A stretch of DNA of 46,811 bases, from assembly GCA_034437455.1 (NCBI GenBank), contig DAOTUB010000103.1:1-46811 (forward strand), given 5' to 3'. The notes beneath the pieces were generated by a model. It was not told the DNA's origin, searched no databases, and was given only the letters and a program-made list of their open reading frames with translations. A program made the position numbers and the translations under genes. Below are positions 31,886 through 39,472 of the stretch, one piece after another. The stretch's first letter is position 1; each line of letters opens with the position of its first letter. Origin of the DNA: DAOTUB01 sp034437455. Its GTDB lineage: Bacteria; Chloroflexota; Anaerolineae; B4-G1.

Positions 31886-32920
31886 GTGAGCCTGCAGCCC
31901 GAATCAAAAAGCCACTTCCGGGCAACGATCACCGATGTGGCGAGAAAGGCGGGAGTTTCTATCGCCACCGTCAGCCGGGTCATCAACCAGACCGCGCCGG
32001 TTGCGCCGAGCACCGTGGCCCACGTGCAGGCGGCAATTGCCGAGCTGAACTACCGCCCCCAGTCGGCGGCGCGGGTGCTGGCCAGCCAGAAAACAAACAC
32101 CATCGGTTTGCTTTTCCCCGAGATCAGCGGCGACTTTGTGTCTCCCCTGCTGCGCGGGATCGAAGCCGAGGCGAGGGAGAGCGGTTTTGCCCTGCTCGTC
32201 TACGCCACACAGGGAGGAGCTGCTGTCGGTGCTACCAGGCCGCAACCTTTGGGTGAGCATAACACGGATGGGGTGGTCATATTTGTCGGCAGTTTGCCTG
32301 AAAAGGAGTTGTTTCGCTTCAATCAGATCGGTTTTCCCGTCGTTTTGGTTTACCGCTCCTCTCCAAACGGCTTGAGCATTCCTTGCGTCACGATTGAGAA
32401 CAAGCAAGGTGCTCGTATGTTGGTTGACCACCTGATCGAGTTGCACGGGTATCGGCGGATTGCTTTCTTGGTCGGGCAAGAGGGACACGAGGATTCCTAC
32501 TGGCGCGAGATGGGCTATCGCGAGAGCTTGAAGGCGCACGATATTCCTTTCGACCCTAAATTGGTCTCGGTGGGTGGTTTCGATAGGGAAGTAGCACGCG
32601 CTGCTGTTGAACGTTGGCTGAGGGAGGGACTGGCCTTTGACGCGGTATTTGCCGCTGACGATGACTCGGCCATTGGCGTGTTGATCGCGCTTCATGATGC
32701 CGGTAAGCGCGTGCCGGAAGACATCGCCGTGGTTGGATTTGACGACATTGCGCTATCGCGTTACCTGACCCCACCGCTGACGACTGTTCGTGCGCCGACA
32801 GAGCAGGTGGGGCGCGAGGCCATCAAACAATTGGTGCGATTGATTCGAGGCGAATCTGTCGAGCCGTTGGTGCTTTTGCCGACCCAATTGGTGATCCGTC
32901 ATTCATGCGGTTGCACTTGA
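31886..32920 (+). CDS. LacI-family transcriptional regulator
   Basis: A 344-residue regulator. The N-terminal helix-turn-helix ITDVARKAGVSIATVSRVIN (residues 15-34) and hinge helix SAARVLASQ are followed by a periplasmic-binding-like sensor domain (IGLLFPEISGDFVSPLLRGI ... DAVFAADDDSAIGVLIAL ... VVGFDDIALSRYLTPPLTTV). It likely binds a sugar and controls the adjoining uptake genes: matching operators lie at its own promoter and before the solute-binding protein gene. A GTG start is used at 31886, with TGGAG before it. Confidence 0.9.
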   Translation: MSLQPESKSHFRATITDVARKAGVSIATVSRVINQTAPVAPSTVAHVQAAIAELNYRPQSAARVLASQKTNTIGLLFPEISGDFVSPLLRGIEAEARESGFALLVYATQGGAAVGATRPQPLGEHNTDGVVIFVGSLPEKELFRFNQIGFPVVLVYRSSPNGLSIPCVTIENKQGARMLVDHLIELHGYRRIAFLVGQEGHEDSYWREMGYRESLKAHDIPFDPKLVSVGGFDREVARAAVERWLREGLAFDAVFAADDDSAIGVLIALHDAGKRVPEDIAVVGFDDIALSRYLTPPLTTVRAPTEQVGREAIKQLVRLIRGESVEPLVLLPTQLVIRHSCGCT

Positions 32921-32999
32921 TCATGACCACGAGCGTTTCTCGGACCCCTGGTGCTACAGAGACTCCAAGATAGGGTGGGTATGTTTTTTTAGGACGGAA

Positions 33000-33013
33000 T
33001 GTAAACGCTTTCA
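33000..33013. promoter_or_regulatory. LacI-family operator before the transport genes
   Basis: TGTAAACGCTTTCA matches the operators at 31829. It lies 128 bp before the start of the solute-binding protein gene. Confidence 0.75.
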
Positions 33014-33111
33014 AAGAGTTTGTCTACCAAGTGGCAACAGCAAAGGAGGTCGAGACCGAAAAGATAACTTGAATTAGCTTTTTAATCGAGAGTCAGTTGT
33101 TTTGTGTGAAA

Positions 33112-33125
33112 TGAAAACATTTACA
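33112..33125. promoter_or_regulatory. Second LacI-type operator near the RBS
   Basis: TGAAAACATTTACA is an imperfect operator just before the GAGGAG ribosome binding site. It is spaced 112 bp from the site at 33000. Confidence 0.55.
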
Positions 33126-33141
33126 AGTGAGGAGAAAAATG

Positions 33142-34605
33142 ATGCGAAAACTTAATTCTCTAGCTGTTCTGCTGGTCGTTGCCAGCATGATGCTGACTGC
33201 CTGTGGAGGGAGTACACCAGCTCCTACCGAGGAACCCGCCGCGCCAGAACCCACGGCGACCGAAGCTCCCAAAGCTACCGAGAAACCACCAGAACCCACG
33301 GCGACCGAAGCGCCTGAAGAACCTGCAGCGGCTGAAAAGATAACGATCCGCTGGTTCGTCGGCCTGGGCGCTGGCTCCGAGCCGGAGAACATCCCCGGCC
33401 AGGATGCGTTGGTTGAGGAGTTCAACAACTCCCAGGACAAGATCGAGCTCGTGGTCGAATACGTGGATTACGAGCAGGCCCCCGACATACTGAGCACGCA
33501 GATCGCCGGCGGCAACCCCCCGGACATCGTCGGCCCGGTAGGTTGGAGCGGAGTCAACCCGTTCGAAGGTCTCTTCCTGGATATGGAGCCTTACCTGGAG
33601 GAGATGAACTTTGACTGGAGTGACTTTGCAGATGCCTCGGTGGATGCCTACCGGCTGGAGGAAGGCTTGGTCGGCATTCCCTTTGCGGTCTATCCCTCTT
33701 TCATCTATTACAACAGGGACTTGTTCGACGAGGCCGGTCTCGACTATCCTCCCCACGAGTGGGGCGCGGATTACGCCGATGGCGATCCCTGGAACGTCGA
33801 AAAGCTGGAAGAGCTTGCCACGCTGCTGACGGTGGACGCCAACGGCAACGATGCTACCAGCCCGGACTTTGATCCGGAGAACATCGTGCAGTTTGGCTAT
33901 CACACGGTCTGGTCCGATGGTCTGAGGACGGACTGCGCCGCTCTGTTTGGTGCCGACGAAGTCGTGGATGAAGACGGCAACGCCTATCTCTCCGGTGACT
34001 GGCGCGAGTGCGTCCGCTGGCACTATGCAGGTATACACGAGAAGCACTTTATACCCAATCAGACTTACGAAACCAGCGATCTCCTGGGCAACGACAACAC
34101 GTTCAACTCCGGCAACCTGGCGATGACGCACAGTCACCTGTGGTACACTTGCTGTGTCGAGGAGGTGCCCAACTGGGATGCCGCAGCGGTTCCCTCGTAC
34201 AACGAGGAGCTGACCTCCAAGCTGCACGCCGACACCTTCCGCATCCTCGCGTCCACCGAGCACCCCAAAGAGGCGGTCGATGTCGTCGTCTGGATGACGG
34301 GTGAGGCGGCCCCTGACTTGCTTCAGATTTACGGTGGTATGCCGGCGCGCCAGAGTCAGCAGGATGCCTTCTTCGAGGGCCTGAACGATCAGTTCCCGCA
34401 GGGCGTGGACTGGCAGGTAGCCATAGACGGTCTCAACTATCCAGACGTTCCCAACCACGAGTCCAACATGCCGAACTACTCAAAGGCCTTCGATCGGCTG
34501 TGGGCCTTCCACACCCTCATGACGTCCGAGGCTGACTTGGACATTGAGGCCGAAATGGACACGCTGGTTGACGAGCTGCAAGCGATCTTTGACGAGGCGG
34601 AGTAA
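33142..34605 (+). CDS. ABC transporter sugar-binding lipoprotein
   Basis: A protein of about 488 residues. The lipoprotein signal ends VVASMMLTAC with Cys21. A flexible Pro/Thr/Glu linker (about residues 25-63) follows, typical of Chloroflexota surface lipoproteins. The mature part is a family 1 extracellular solute-binding protein (ITIRWFVGLGAGS, PDIVGPVGWSG, VGIPFAVYPSFIYYNRDLFD...). It captures an oligosaccharide and delivers it to the two permeases encoded next. The ATG at 33142 is favoured by GAGGAG spacing; 33139 and a GTG at 33127 are alternatives. No ATPase gene is nearby; a shared MsmK-like ATPase is likely. Confidence 0.88.
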   Translation: MRKLNSLAVLLVVASMMLTACGGSTPAPTEEPAAPEPTATEAPKATEKPPEPTATEAPEEPAAAEKITIRWFVGLGAGSEPENIPGQDALVEEFNNSQDKIELVVEYVDYEQAPDILSTQIAGGNPPDIVGPVGWSGVNPFEGLFLDMEPYLEEMNFDWSDFADASVDAYRLEEGLVGIPFAVYPSFIYYNRDLFDEAGLDYPPHEWGADYADGDPWNVEKLEELATLLTVDANGNDATSPDFDPENIVQFGYHTVWSDGLRTDCAALFGADEVVDEDGNAYLSGDWRECVRWHYAGIHEKHFIPNQTYETSDLLGNDNTFNSGNLAMTHSHLWYTCCVEEVPNWDAAAVPSYNEELTSKLHADTFRILASTEHPKEAVDVVVWMTGEAAPDLLQIYGGMPARQSQQDAFFEGLNDQFPQGVDWQVAIDGLNYPDVPNHESNMPNYSKAFDRLWAFHTLMTSEADLDIEAEMDTLVDELQAIFDEAE

Positions 34606-34651
34606 GGTTTTCCTCCTGTGGTATTCCTGACGGATACCACTACAATCAAAG

Positions 34652-34687
34652 GATGGGGTCAGCCGACATATCCGGGCTGACCCCATC
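34652..34687 (+). terminator. Intercistronic stem-loop after the binding-protein gene
   Basis: GATGGGGTCAGCC (34652-34664) and GGCTGACCCCATC (34675-34687) form 13 perfect pairs. No T-run follows. Such stems often protect the binding-protein mRNA and lower the expression of the permease genes. A smaller hairpin GTGGTAT/ATACCAC precedes it at about 34618. Confidence 0.65.
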
Positions 34688-34754
34688 AAATCCCTACTCA
34701 GGCCAGGCGTGACCTCCTTGAGTAGTGCGTAAAGTCTCTAGTAAGGAGCTTTCC

Positions 34755-35720
34755 ATGTCCACCATATTCTCCGAGTTCTCCTTCAAGAATCTGAGATTCC
34801 GACGGGCGGAAAAGATGAGCGCGCTGGCCAAAAGCGAAGCGCGATGGGGTTTACTTTTTCTTTCTCCCTGGATCATCGGGTTCTTGCTCTGGACACTCTT
34901 GCCCATGTTGGCCTCGCTGGCTTTTTCTTTCACCAACTACGATCTGCTCCACCCGGATGAAACTCGATGGATTGGACTGGACAACTATGTCCGGTTCTTT
35001 AACGACCCATTGGTGCGCACATCCTCGCTGGTTTCGTTGCGCTTTGCCCTCATCGCGCTGCCGGTGGGGATCGCCCAGCCCATCGTCATGGCCGCGCTGC
35101 TGAATAGCCGGCATCTCCTGGGAAAACGCTTCTTTGTCACCATGTTCTACATGCCCTACATCGTGCCTCTCGTTTCCGCCGTCTACATCTGGCAGGGCAT
35201 GATGAACACTCGCTTGGGCTGGATCAACCTGGCCCTGGAAGCGATGGGCGTCGAGGGACCAGACTGGCTCAATTCGACCACCTGGATTTATCCGGCCCTG
35301 ATCATCGTTGGGTTGTGGGGCGTGGGCGATATGTTGTTGTATCACCTGGCGGCGATGCAGGGCATACCGACCGAGTTGTACGAAGCCGCGCGCGTGGATG
35401 GCGCGGGATGGCTCGCTTCATTCCGCCACATCACGCTCCCCATGATTACACCCGTGATCTTTTACAATCTCGTCCTTTCGTTCATCGGCATTTTTCAATA
35501 CTTTATCATCCCCTTTGTCCTCACGGGAGGCACCGGCAAGCCCGGCGATACGACCAAATTCTATGCCATGCAGTTGTACAAAGAAGCCTTTGGCTACCGT
35601 CATATGGGATACGCGGCCACGATGGCGTGGATGTTGTTCGTGGCCGTGATGCTCGTGACGGTGGTGCTGTTCTCCACACACAGGTATTGGGTCTATTATG
35701 CAGGCGGGGGGGAACGATAA
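34755..35720 (+). CDS. ABC sugar transporter permease, MalF/UgpA type
   Basis: A 321-residue inner membrane protein with six predicted helices (first at about residues 33-53). The EAA loop that contacts the ATPase reads YEAARVDGAGWLASFRHITLPMITP (about 209-233). It forms half of the membrane channel with the next gene product. AAGGAG precedes the ATG at 34755. Its stop codon overlaps the ATG of the second permease (TAATG). Confidence 0.88.
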   Translation: MSTIFSEFSFKNLRFRRAEKMSALAKSEARWGLLFLSPWIIGFLLWTLLPMLASLAFSFTNYDLLHPDETRWIGLDNYVRFFNDPLVRTSSLVSLRFALIALPVGIAQPIVMAALLNSRHLLGKRFFVTMFYMPYIVPLVSAVYIWQGMMNTRLGWINLALEAMGVEGPDWLNSTTWIYPALIIVGLWGVGDMLLYHLAAMQGIPTELYEAARVDGAGWLASFRHITLPMITPVIFYNLVLSFIGIFQYFIIPFVLTGGTGKPGDTTKFYAMQLYKEAFGYRHMGYAATMAWMLFVAVMLVTVVLFSTHRYWVYYAGGGER

Positions 35721-36799
35721 TGACAGCCAAATCCAAAACCCCACGGACGGAACATTCCTCTGTCGTAGCTCGAAGGATGCGCTCCTTCATGGCGGCCGCC
35801 ACTTTTACGCTCTTTGCCTTGATGATCTTGACCGCTTACCTATCTCCCTTTGGCTATATGGTCGTCACCGGGTTCAAGCACAAGGACGTGATCGCCGAGC
35901 CGACCGCCCCTCTCTGGCCGGCGGTGGAGTCAACCTTCACCTACGAGGGAAAAAAATACGAGATTTTCCTGGTGCCCACCGAAGATGGCGAGGTACACAA
36001 GTGGGCGATGTTCAAGAAAGGGCGCGAGGAGAGCCTGTTCCTCGATCCGGAGAACCCGGAGGCCGCTCCGATCCAGTGGACGGGCCGGTGGCGCACGTTG
36101 AAACGAGATTGGCATTTCAGCATCAACTGGGGGAACTTTACGCGGGCCTGGCGGGAACTGCGCATGCCCCTGCTGCTGCGTAACACGGTGGCGATAGCCA
36201 GCCTGGGCGCCATCGGCACGGTGCTTTCCTGTATCGCCGTGGCGTATGGATTCTCGCGCTTTCGCATTCCGGGCAAGACCGCCATCTTTACGATCCTGAT
36301 TGGGACGGTCATCCTGCCCAGTTTCGTCACTCTCGTGCCGACCTATACGCTATTTTACCGCATCGGCTGGGTGGGCACGTGGCTGCCGCTGATCGTGCCG
36401 CACTTTTTCGCCAACGCTTACAACGTCTTTTTGCTGCGGCAGTTCTTTATGACCATCCCGCGAGAGCTGGACGAGGCGGCGATGATCGACGGAGCCAGTC
36501 CTCTGCGCACGCTGGTCTCGGTGATCCTGCCCCAGTCCATCCCGGTCGTCATCGCTGTGGGAGTGGGACATTTCCTGTGGGCCTGGAATGACTATTTTAC
36601 CCCGCTGATCTATCTCCTGTCGGAGCGAGATTTGCAGCCCATCGCCATCGGCATCCAGAGCTACAACTCGCTCTACGGCACCGAACCACATCTGATTCAA
36701 GCCAGTTCGCTCCTGGGATTGTTGTTGCCGGTCATTGTCTTTTTCGTGGCCCAGCGATTCTTCTTGCGCGGCATCGTCTTTACCGGGGTCGAAAAGTAG
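35720..36799 (+). CDS. ABC sugar transporter permease, MalG/UgpE type
   Basis: A 359-residue permease. The first membrane helix (about residues 23-45) is followed by an unusually long external segment of about 75 residues (KHKDVIAEPTAPLWPAVEST ... FSINWGNFTRAW). Five further helices follow, with the EAA loop DEAAMIDGASPLRTLVSVILPQSIP (about 250-274). Typical MalG-type permeases have about 280 residues, so the extra periplasmic domain is notable and may contact the binding protein. It starts by one-base overlap with the previous gene. Confidence 0.88.
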   Translation: MTAKSKTPRTEHSSVVARRMRSFMAAATFTLFALMILTAYLSPFGYMVVTGFKHKDVIAEPTAPLWPAVESTFTYEGKKYEIFLVPTEDGEVHKWAMFKKGREESLFLDPENPEAAPIQWTGRWRTLKRDWHFSINWGNFTRAWRELRMPLLLRNTVAIASLGAIGTVLSCIAVAYGFSRFRIPGKTAIFTILIGTVILPSFVTLVPTYTLFYRIGWVGTWLPLIVPHFFANAYNVFLLRQFFMTIPRELDEAAMIDGASPLRTLVSVILPQSIPVVIAVGVGHFLWAWNDYFTPLIYLLSERDLQPIAIGIQSYNSLYGTEPHLIQASSLLGLLLPVIVFFVAQRFFLRGIVFTGVEK

Positions 36800-36801
36800 G
36801 C

Positions 36802-38208
36802 ATGCCAGTCAACTTGGCGCGACTGATACGATGGATCGTGGGTGTGACGCTGATCCTTTGTTGCGCTGCCTGTGGAGCGGGTCAACCGACTGTAACGCCG
36901 ACCCCGACGATCGTTCAGACGCCCACGGCCACGCCTCTGCCGACGCTGACGCCCGTCCCGATGCCGGTTCCGGACGTTCTGTTCGTGGATGGTGCCCAGG
37001 AGCTTGGCCCGATCAGCCCCTACGTCTACGGCTCGTGCTACGGCCCCTGGGTCAACATCTCTGTCGACCTGTTGCCCCAGGCCGAGGCGTCCGGCGTCAC
37101 CTACCTCCGTTTCCCCGGCGGCGAGTGGGGCGACCAGTACGACCTGAAGGATTTTCACATAGACCGATTCATCGATCTGGCCCGGCGGATGGGGGCGGAA
37201 CCCCAGATCAACGTCCGTATGCCGGGGGGAAGCCCCGAGGCGGCCGCAGAGTTGGTGCGCTACTGCAACGTGACCAACGATTACAACGTGCGCTATTGGG
37301 CCATCGGCAACGAGCCTAACCTCTACGCCGGTTTCCAGAGGTACGGATATGATAGTTACGACACCGTGCGGTATAATCGGGAGTGGCGCGAGATCGCCGA
37401 GGCCATGTGCGCGGTCGATCCAGACATTTTGCTGCTCGGCCCGGGAACCAGTCAATATACCGGCAACCCGGAGACCGACCCCCGCGACGAGGCCGGGCGC
37501 GATTGGGTGCGCGAGTTTCTGCTCGCCAACGGCGACCTGGTGGACGTCGTCGCCGTGCATCGCTATCCTTTCCCGACCAGCATGACCGGGCCGCCGCGTA
37601 CCATCGCCGATCTGCGGGCGAACAGCCGCGAGTGGGACACCATCATTCCCAACCTGCGGGCGCTGATTCGAGAGACGACCGGGCGCGACCTGCCCGTCGC
37701 CATCAGCGAGGTCAACTCCGATTGGTCCCACGCCATCGGCGGCGAGGCGACCCCCGACTCGTTCTACAACGCGATCTGGTGGGGAGACGTGCTCGGGCGC
37801 ATGATCCGGCAGAAGGTGGACATCGTCGCCCACTTTTTGCTGCAATGCCACGCGGGGCAGGGGGGCTGGGGGTTGCTGGCCAAGTACGAGGTGCGCCCCA
37901 CCTATTACGTCTACCAGATGTACAAGCATTTCGGCGACGAATTGTTGTACGCTTCTTCTGACGATCCCGACGTGTCCATCTATGCCGCCCGGCGCAAGGA
38001 CGGCGCGTTGACGCTCATGCTCGTCAATCTTGGGCCGGAGGAAGCGCGCAAGCCGCTCCGCCTGGAAAACGTGACGCCCACCGGCCCAGCCGACGTCTGG
38101 CTCTTTGACGTCGATCATCCAGTCGAGCAGATCGGCGCGCAGACTATTGAGGATGGCGTGGAGATTACTCTGCCGCCGCAGTCTATTACGCTTTACGTGA
38201 TGCCATGA
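36802..38208 (+). CDS. Clan GH-A glycoside hydrolase lipoprotein
   Basis: A 468-residue exported protein. A signal with a Cys-rich lipobox region (ILCCAAC, probable Cys24) precedes a Thr/Pro linker. The catalytic TIM barrel has the acid/base Glu171 in WAIGNEPN and the nucleophile Glu303 in VAISEVNSDW, the clan GH-A pattern seen in families such as GH39, GH51 and GH30. YLRFPGGEWGDQYD marks the second strand. A small beta domain forms the C-terminus. It would cut glycosides at the cell surface before transport. The exact family is not certain. The start is two bases after the permease stop. Confidence 0.75.
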   Translation: MPVNLARLIRWIVGVTLILCCAACGAGQPTVTPTPTIVQTPTATPLPTLTPVPMPVPDVLFVDGAQELGPISPYVYGSCYGPWVNISVDLLPQAEASGVTYLRFPGGEWGDQYDLKDFHIDRFIDLARRMGAEPQINVRMPGGSPEAAAELVRYCNVTNDYNVRYWAIGNEPNLYAGFQRYGYDSYDTVRYNREWREIAEAMCAVDPDILLLGPGTSQYTGNPETDPRDEAGRDWVREFLLANGDLVDVVAVHRYPFPTSMTGPPRTIADLRANSREWDTIIPNLRALIRETTGRDLPVAISEVNSDWSHAIGGEATPDSFYNAIWWGDVLGRMIRQKVDIVAHFLLQCHAGQGGWGLLAKYEVRPTYYVYQMYKHFGDELLYASSDDPDVSIYAARRKDGALTLMLVNLGPEEARKPLRLENVTPTGPADVWLFDVDHPVEQIGAQTIEDGVEITLPPQSITLYVMP

Positions 38209-38218
38209 TTTTTAGATG

Positions 38219-38242
38219 CAACGCACTTCAAAAGTGCGTTGT
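38219..38242 (+). repeat. Hairpin repeat in the leader of the yhfX-like gene
   Basis: AACGCACTT and AAGTGCGTT form nine pairs around a three-base loop. The same 35-bp unit recurs at 42790-42824 with a few differences. It lies nine bases before the AGAGGAG ribosome binding site. Confidence 0.7.
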
Positions 38243-38263
38243 ACCTGGACAGAGGAGACAACC

Positions 38264-39472
38264 ATGTTCCTGAAAACACTCGTGCGGCGTAACCGTCCAT
38301 TTCTCGAAGCCGCCATAACCCTGCACCAAGCGGGCGAGATTCCCGCCAATAGCTACGTGCTGGATCTGGACACGATGCAGGCGAACGCCCGCGTCATGGC
38401 GGACGAGGCGGAAAAGCTGGGCCTGAAAATCTATGCCATGAGCAAGCAGGTTGGTCGCAACTCGCCCGCTTTCCACGCCCTCGCGGCGGGGGGCATCGAT
38501 AGCTACGTCGCGGTTGACATGGCGTGCGCCCGTCCCATTCACGCCGCGGGCTACCGGGTCGGCCACATCGGCCACCTGGTGCAGGTCTCGCGGGCAGAGG
38601 CGCTGGCCGCCGCGCAGATGAAGCCCGATTATTGGACCGTCTTTAGCCACGAGAAGGCGCGGGAAGCGTCGGAGGCCAGCGGCAGAGCGGGCCATACCCA
38701 GTCGCTCCTGGCGCGCATTTACGCGGGCGGCGACACGTTCTACATGGGGCACGAGGGCGGGTTCCAGGCCGAGGAGATCGTCGCGGTGGCGGACGCGCTC
38801 GACGAGCTGCCCCACGCCGAATTTGTCGGGATCACCACGTTTCCGGCCCTGTTGTTCGATCCTGACACGAACGATGTCGCGCCTACCCCCAACCTGGAGA
38901 CGCTCGAAAACGCGGCGGCAGCCCTCAGAGCGGCGGGCCGCGAGCAGATCGAGATCAACGCCCCCGGGACGACGTCCAGCAAGGTGATGGCGGCGCTCGC
39001 CTCCGCCGGCACGACGCAGGTCGAGCCGGGCCACGGCTTGACCGGCTCGACGCCGCTGCACGCGGTCCGCGATCTGCCGGAAAGACCGGCCATGCTCTAC
39101 CTGTCCGAGATCTCGCACATCTACAATGGCCGCCCGTACTGCTTCGGAGGCGGGCTGTACATCGATCCAGTCTTTCCGCCGTATGACGTCCAGGCCCTGG
39201 TTGGGGCGGACCCGGACGCGGCGCTGAACAATGTCGTCCACGCCACCCTGCCTCCGCCGTCGGCCATTGATTACTATGGCATCCTCGACCCCGACGCGCG
39301 TAAGCCGATCCGCGCAGGCGACAGCGTGGTCTTTGGTTTCCGCGCCCAGGCGTTTGTAACCCGCGCCTACATTGTTCCCGTTGCCGGCGTTTCGAAGGGG
39401 GAGCCGAGGATGGAGGGAATCTGGACGCCGTATGGTCAGCCGGCTGAATGGCCAAGCTGGAGGGAATCGTGA
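38264..39472 (+). CDS. yhfX: YhfX-like PLP-dependent racemase-fold enzyme
   Basis: A 402-residue protein closely resembling E. coli YhfX along its length: LDLDTMQANARVMADEAEKL, KIYAMSKQVGRN, VAVDMACARPI, GHIGHLVQV, THAEPGHALTG-like TTQVEPGHGLTGS, and LSEISHIYNGRPYCFGGG. It has the alanine racemase N-terminal barrel fold; Lys61 in YAMSKQ is the expected PLP lysine. The reaction is not established; related enzymes racemise amino acids. Its place inside a sugar-uptake locus suggests processing of an amino acid or amino-sugar derivative from the same substrate. The ATG at 38264 follows AGAGGAG by seven bases. Confidence 0.8.
   Translation: MFLKTLVRRNRPFLEAAITLHQAGEIPANSYVLDLDTMQANARVMADEAEKLGLKIYAMSKQVGRNSPAFHALAAGGIDSYVAVDMACARPIHAAGYRVGHIGHLVQVSRAEALAAAQMKPDYWTVFSHEKAREASEASGRAGHTQSLLARIYAGGDTFYMGHEGGFQAEEIVAVADALDELPHAEFVGITTFPALLFDPDTNDVAPTPNLETLENAAAALRAAGREQIEINAPGTTSSKVMAALASAGTTQVEPGHGLTGSTPLHAVRDLPERPAMLYLSEISHIYNGRPYCFGGGLYIDPVFPPYDVQALVGADPDAALNNVVHATLPPPSAIDYYGILDPDARKPIRAGDSVVFGFRAQAFVTRAYIVPVAGVSKGEPRMEGIWTPYGQPAEWPSWRES

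Noticed and set aside
33160..34458. Long minus-strand frame opposite the solute-binding protein gene
   Set aside because: The plus strand has a clear lipoprotein and binding-protein sequence with an RBS; the antisense frame has no recognisable domain.
36697..38118. Minus-strand frame opposite the GH-A lipoprotein gene
   Set aside because: It is a GC-driven shadow; the catalytic Glu motifs are on the plus strand.
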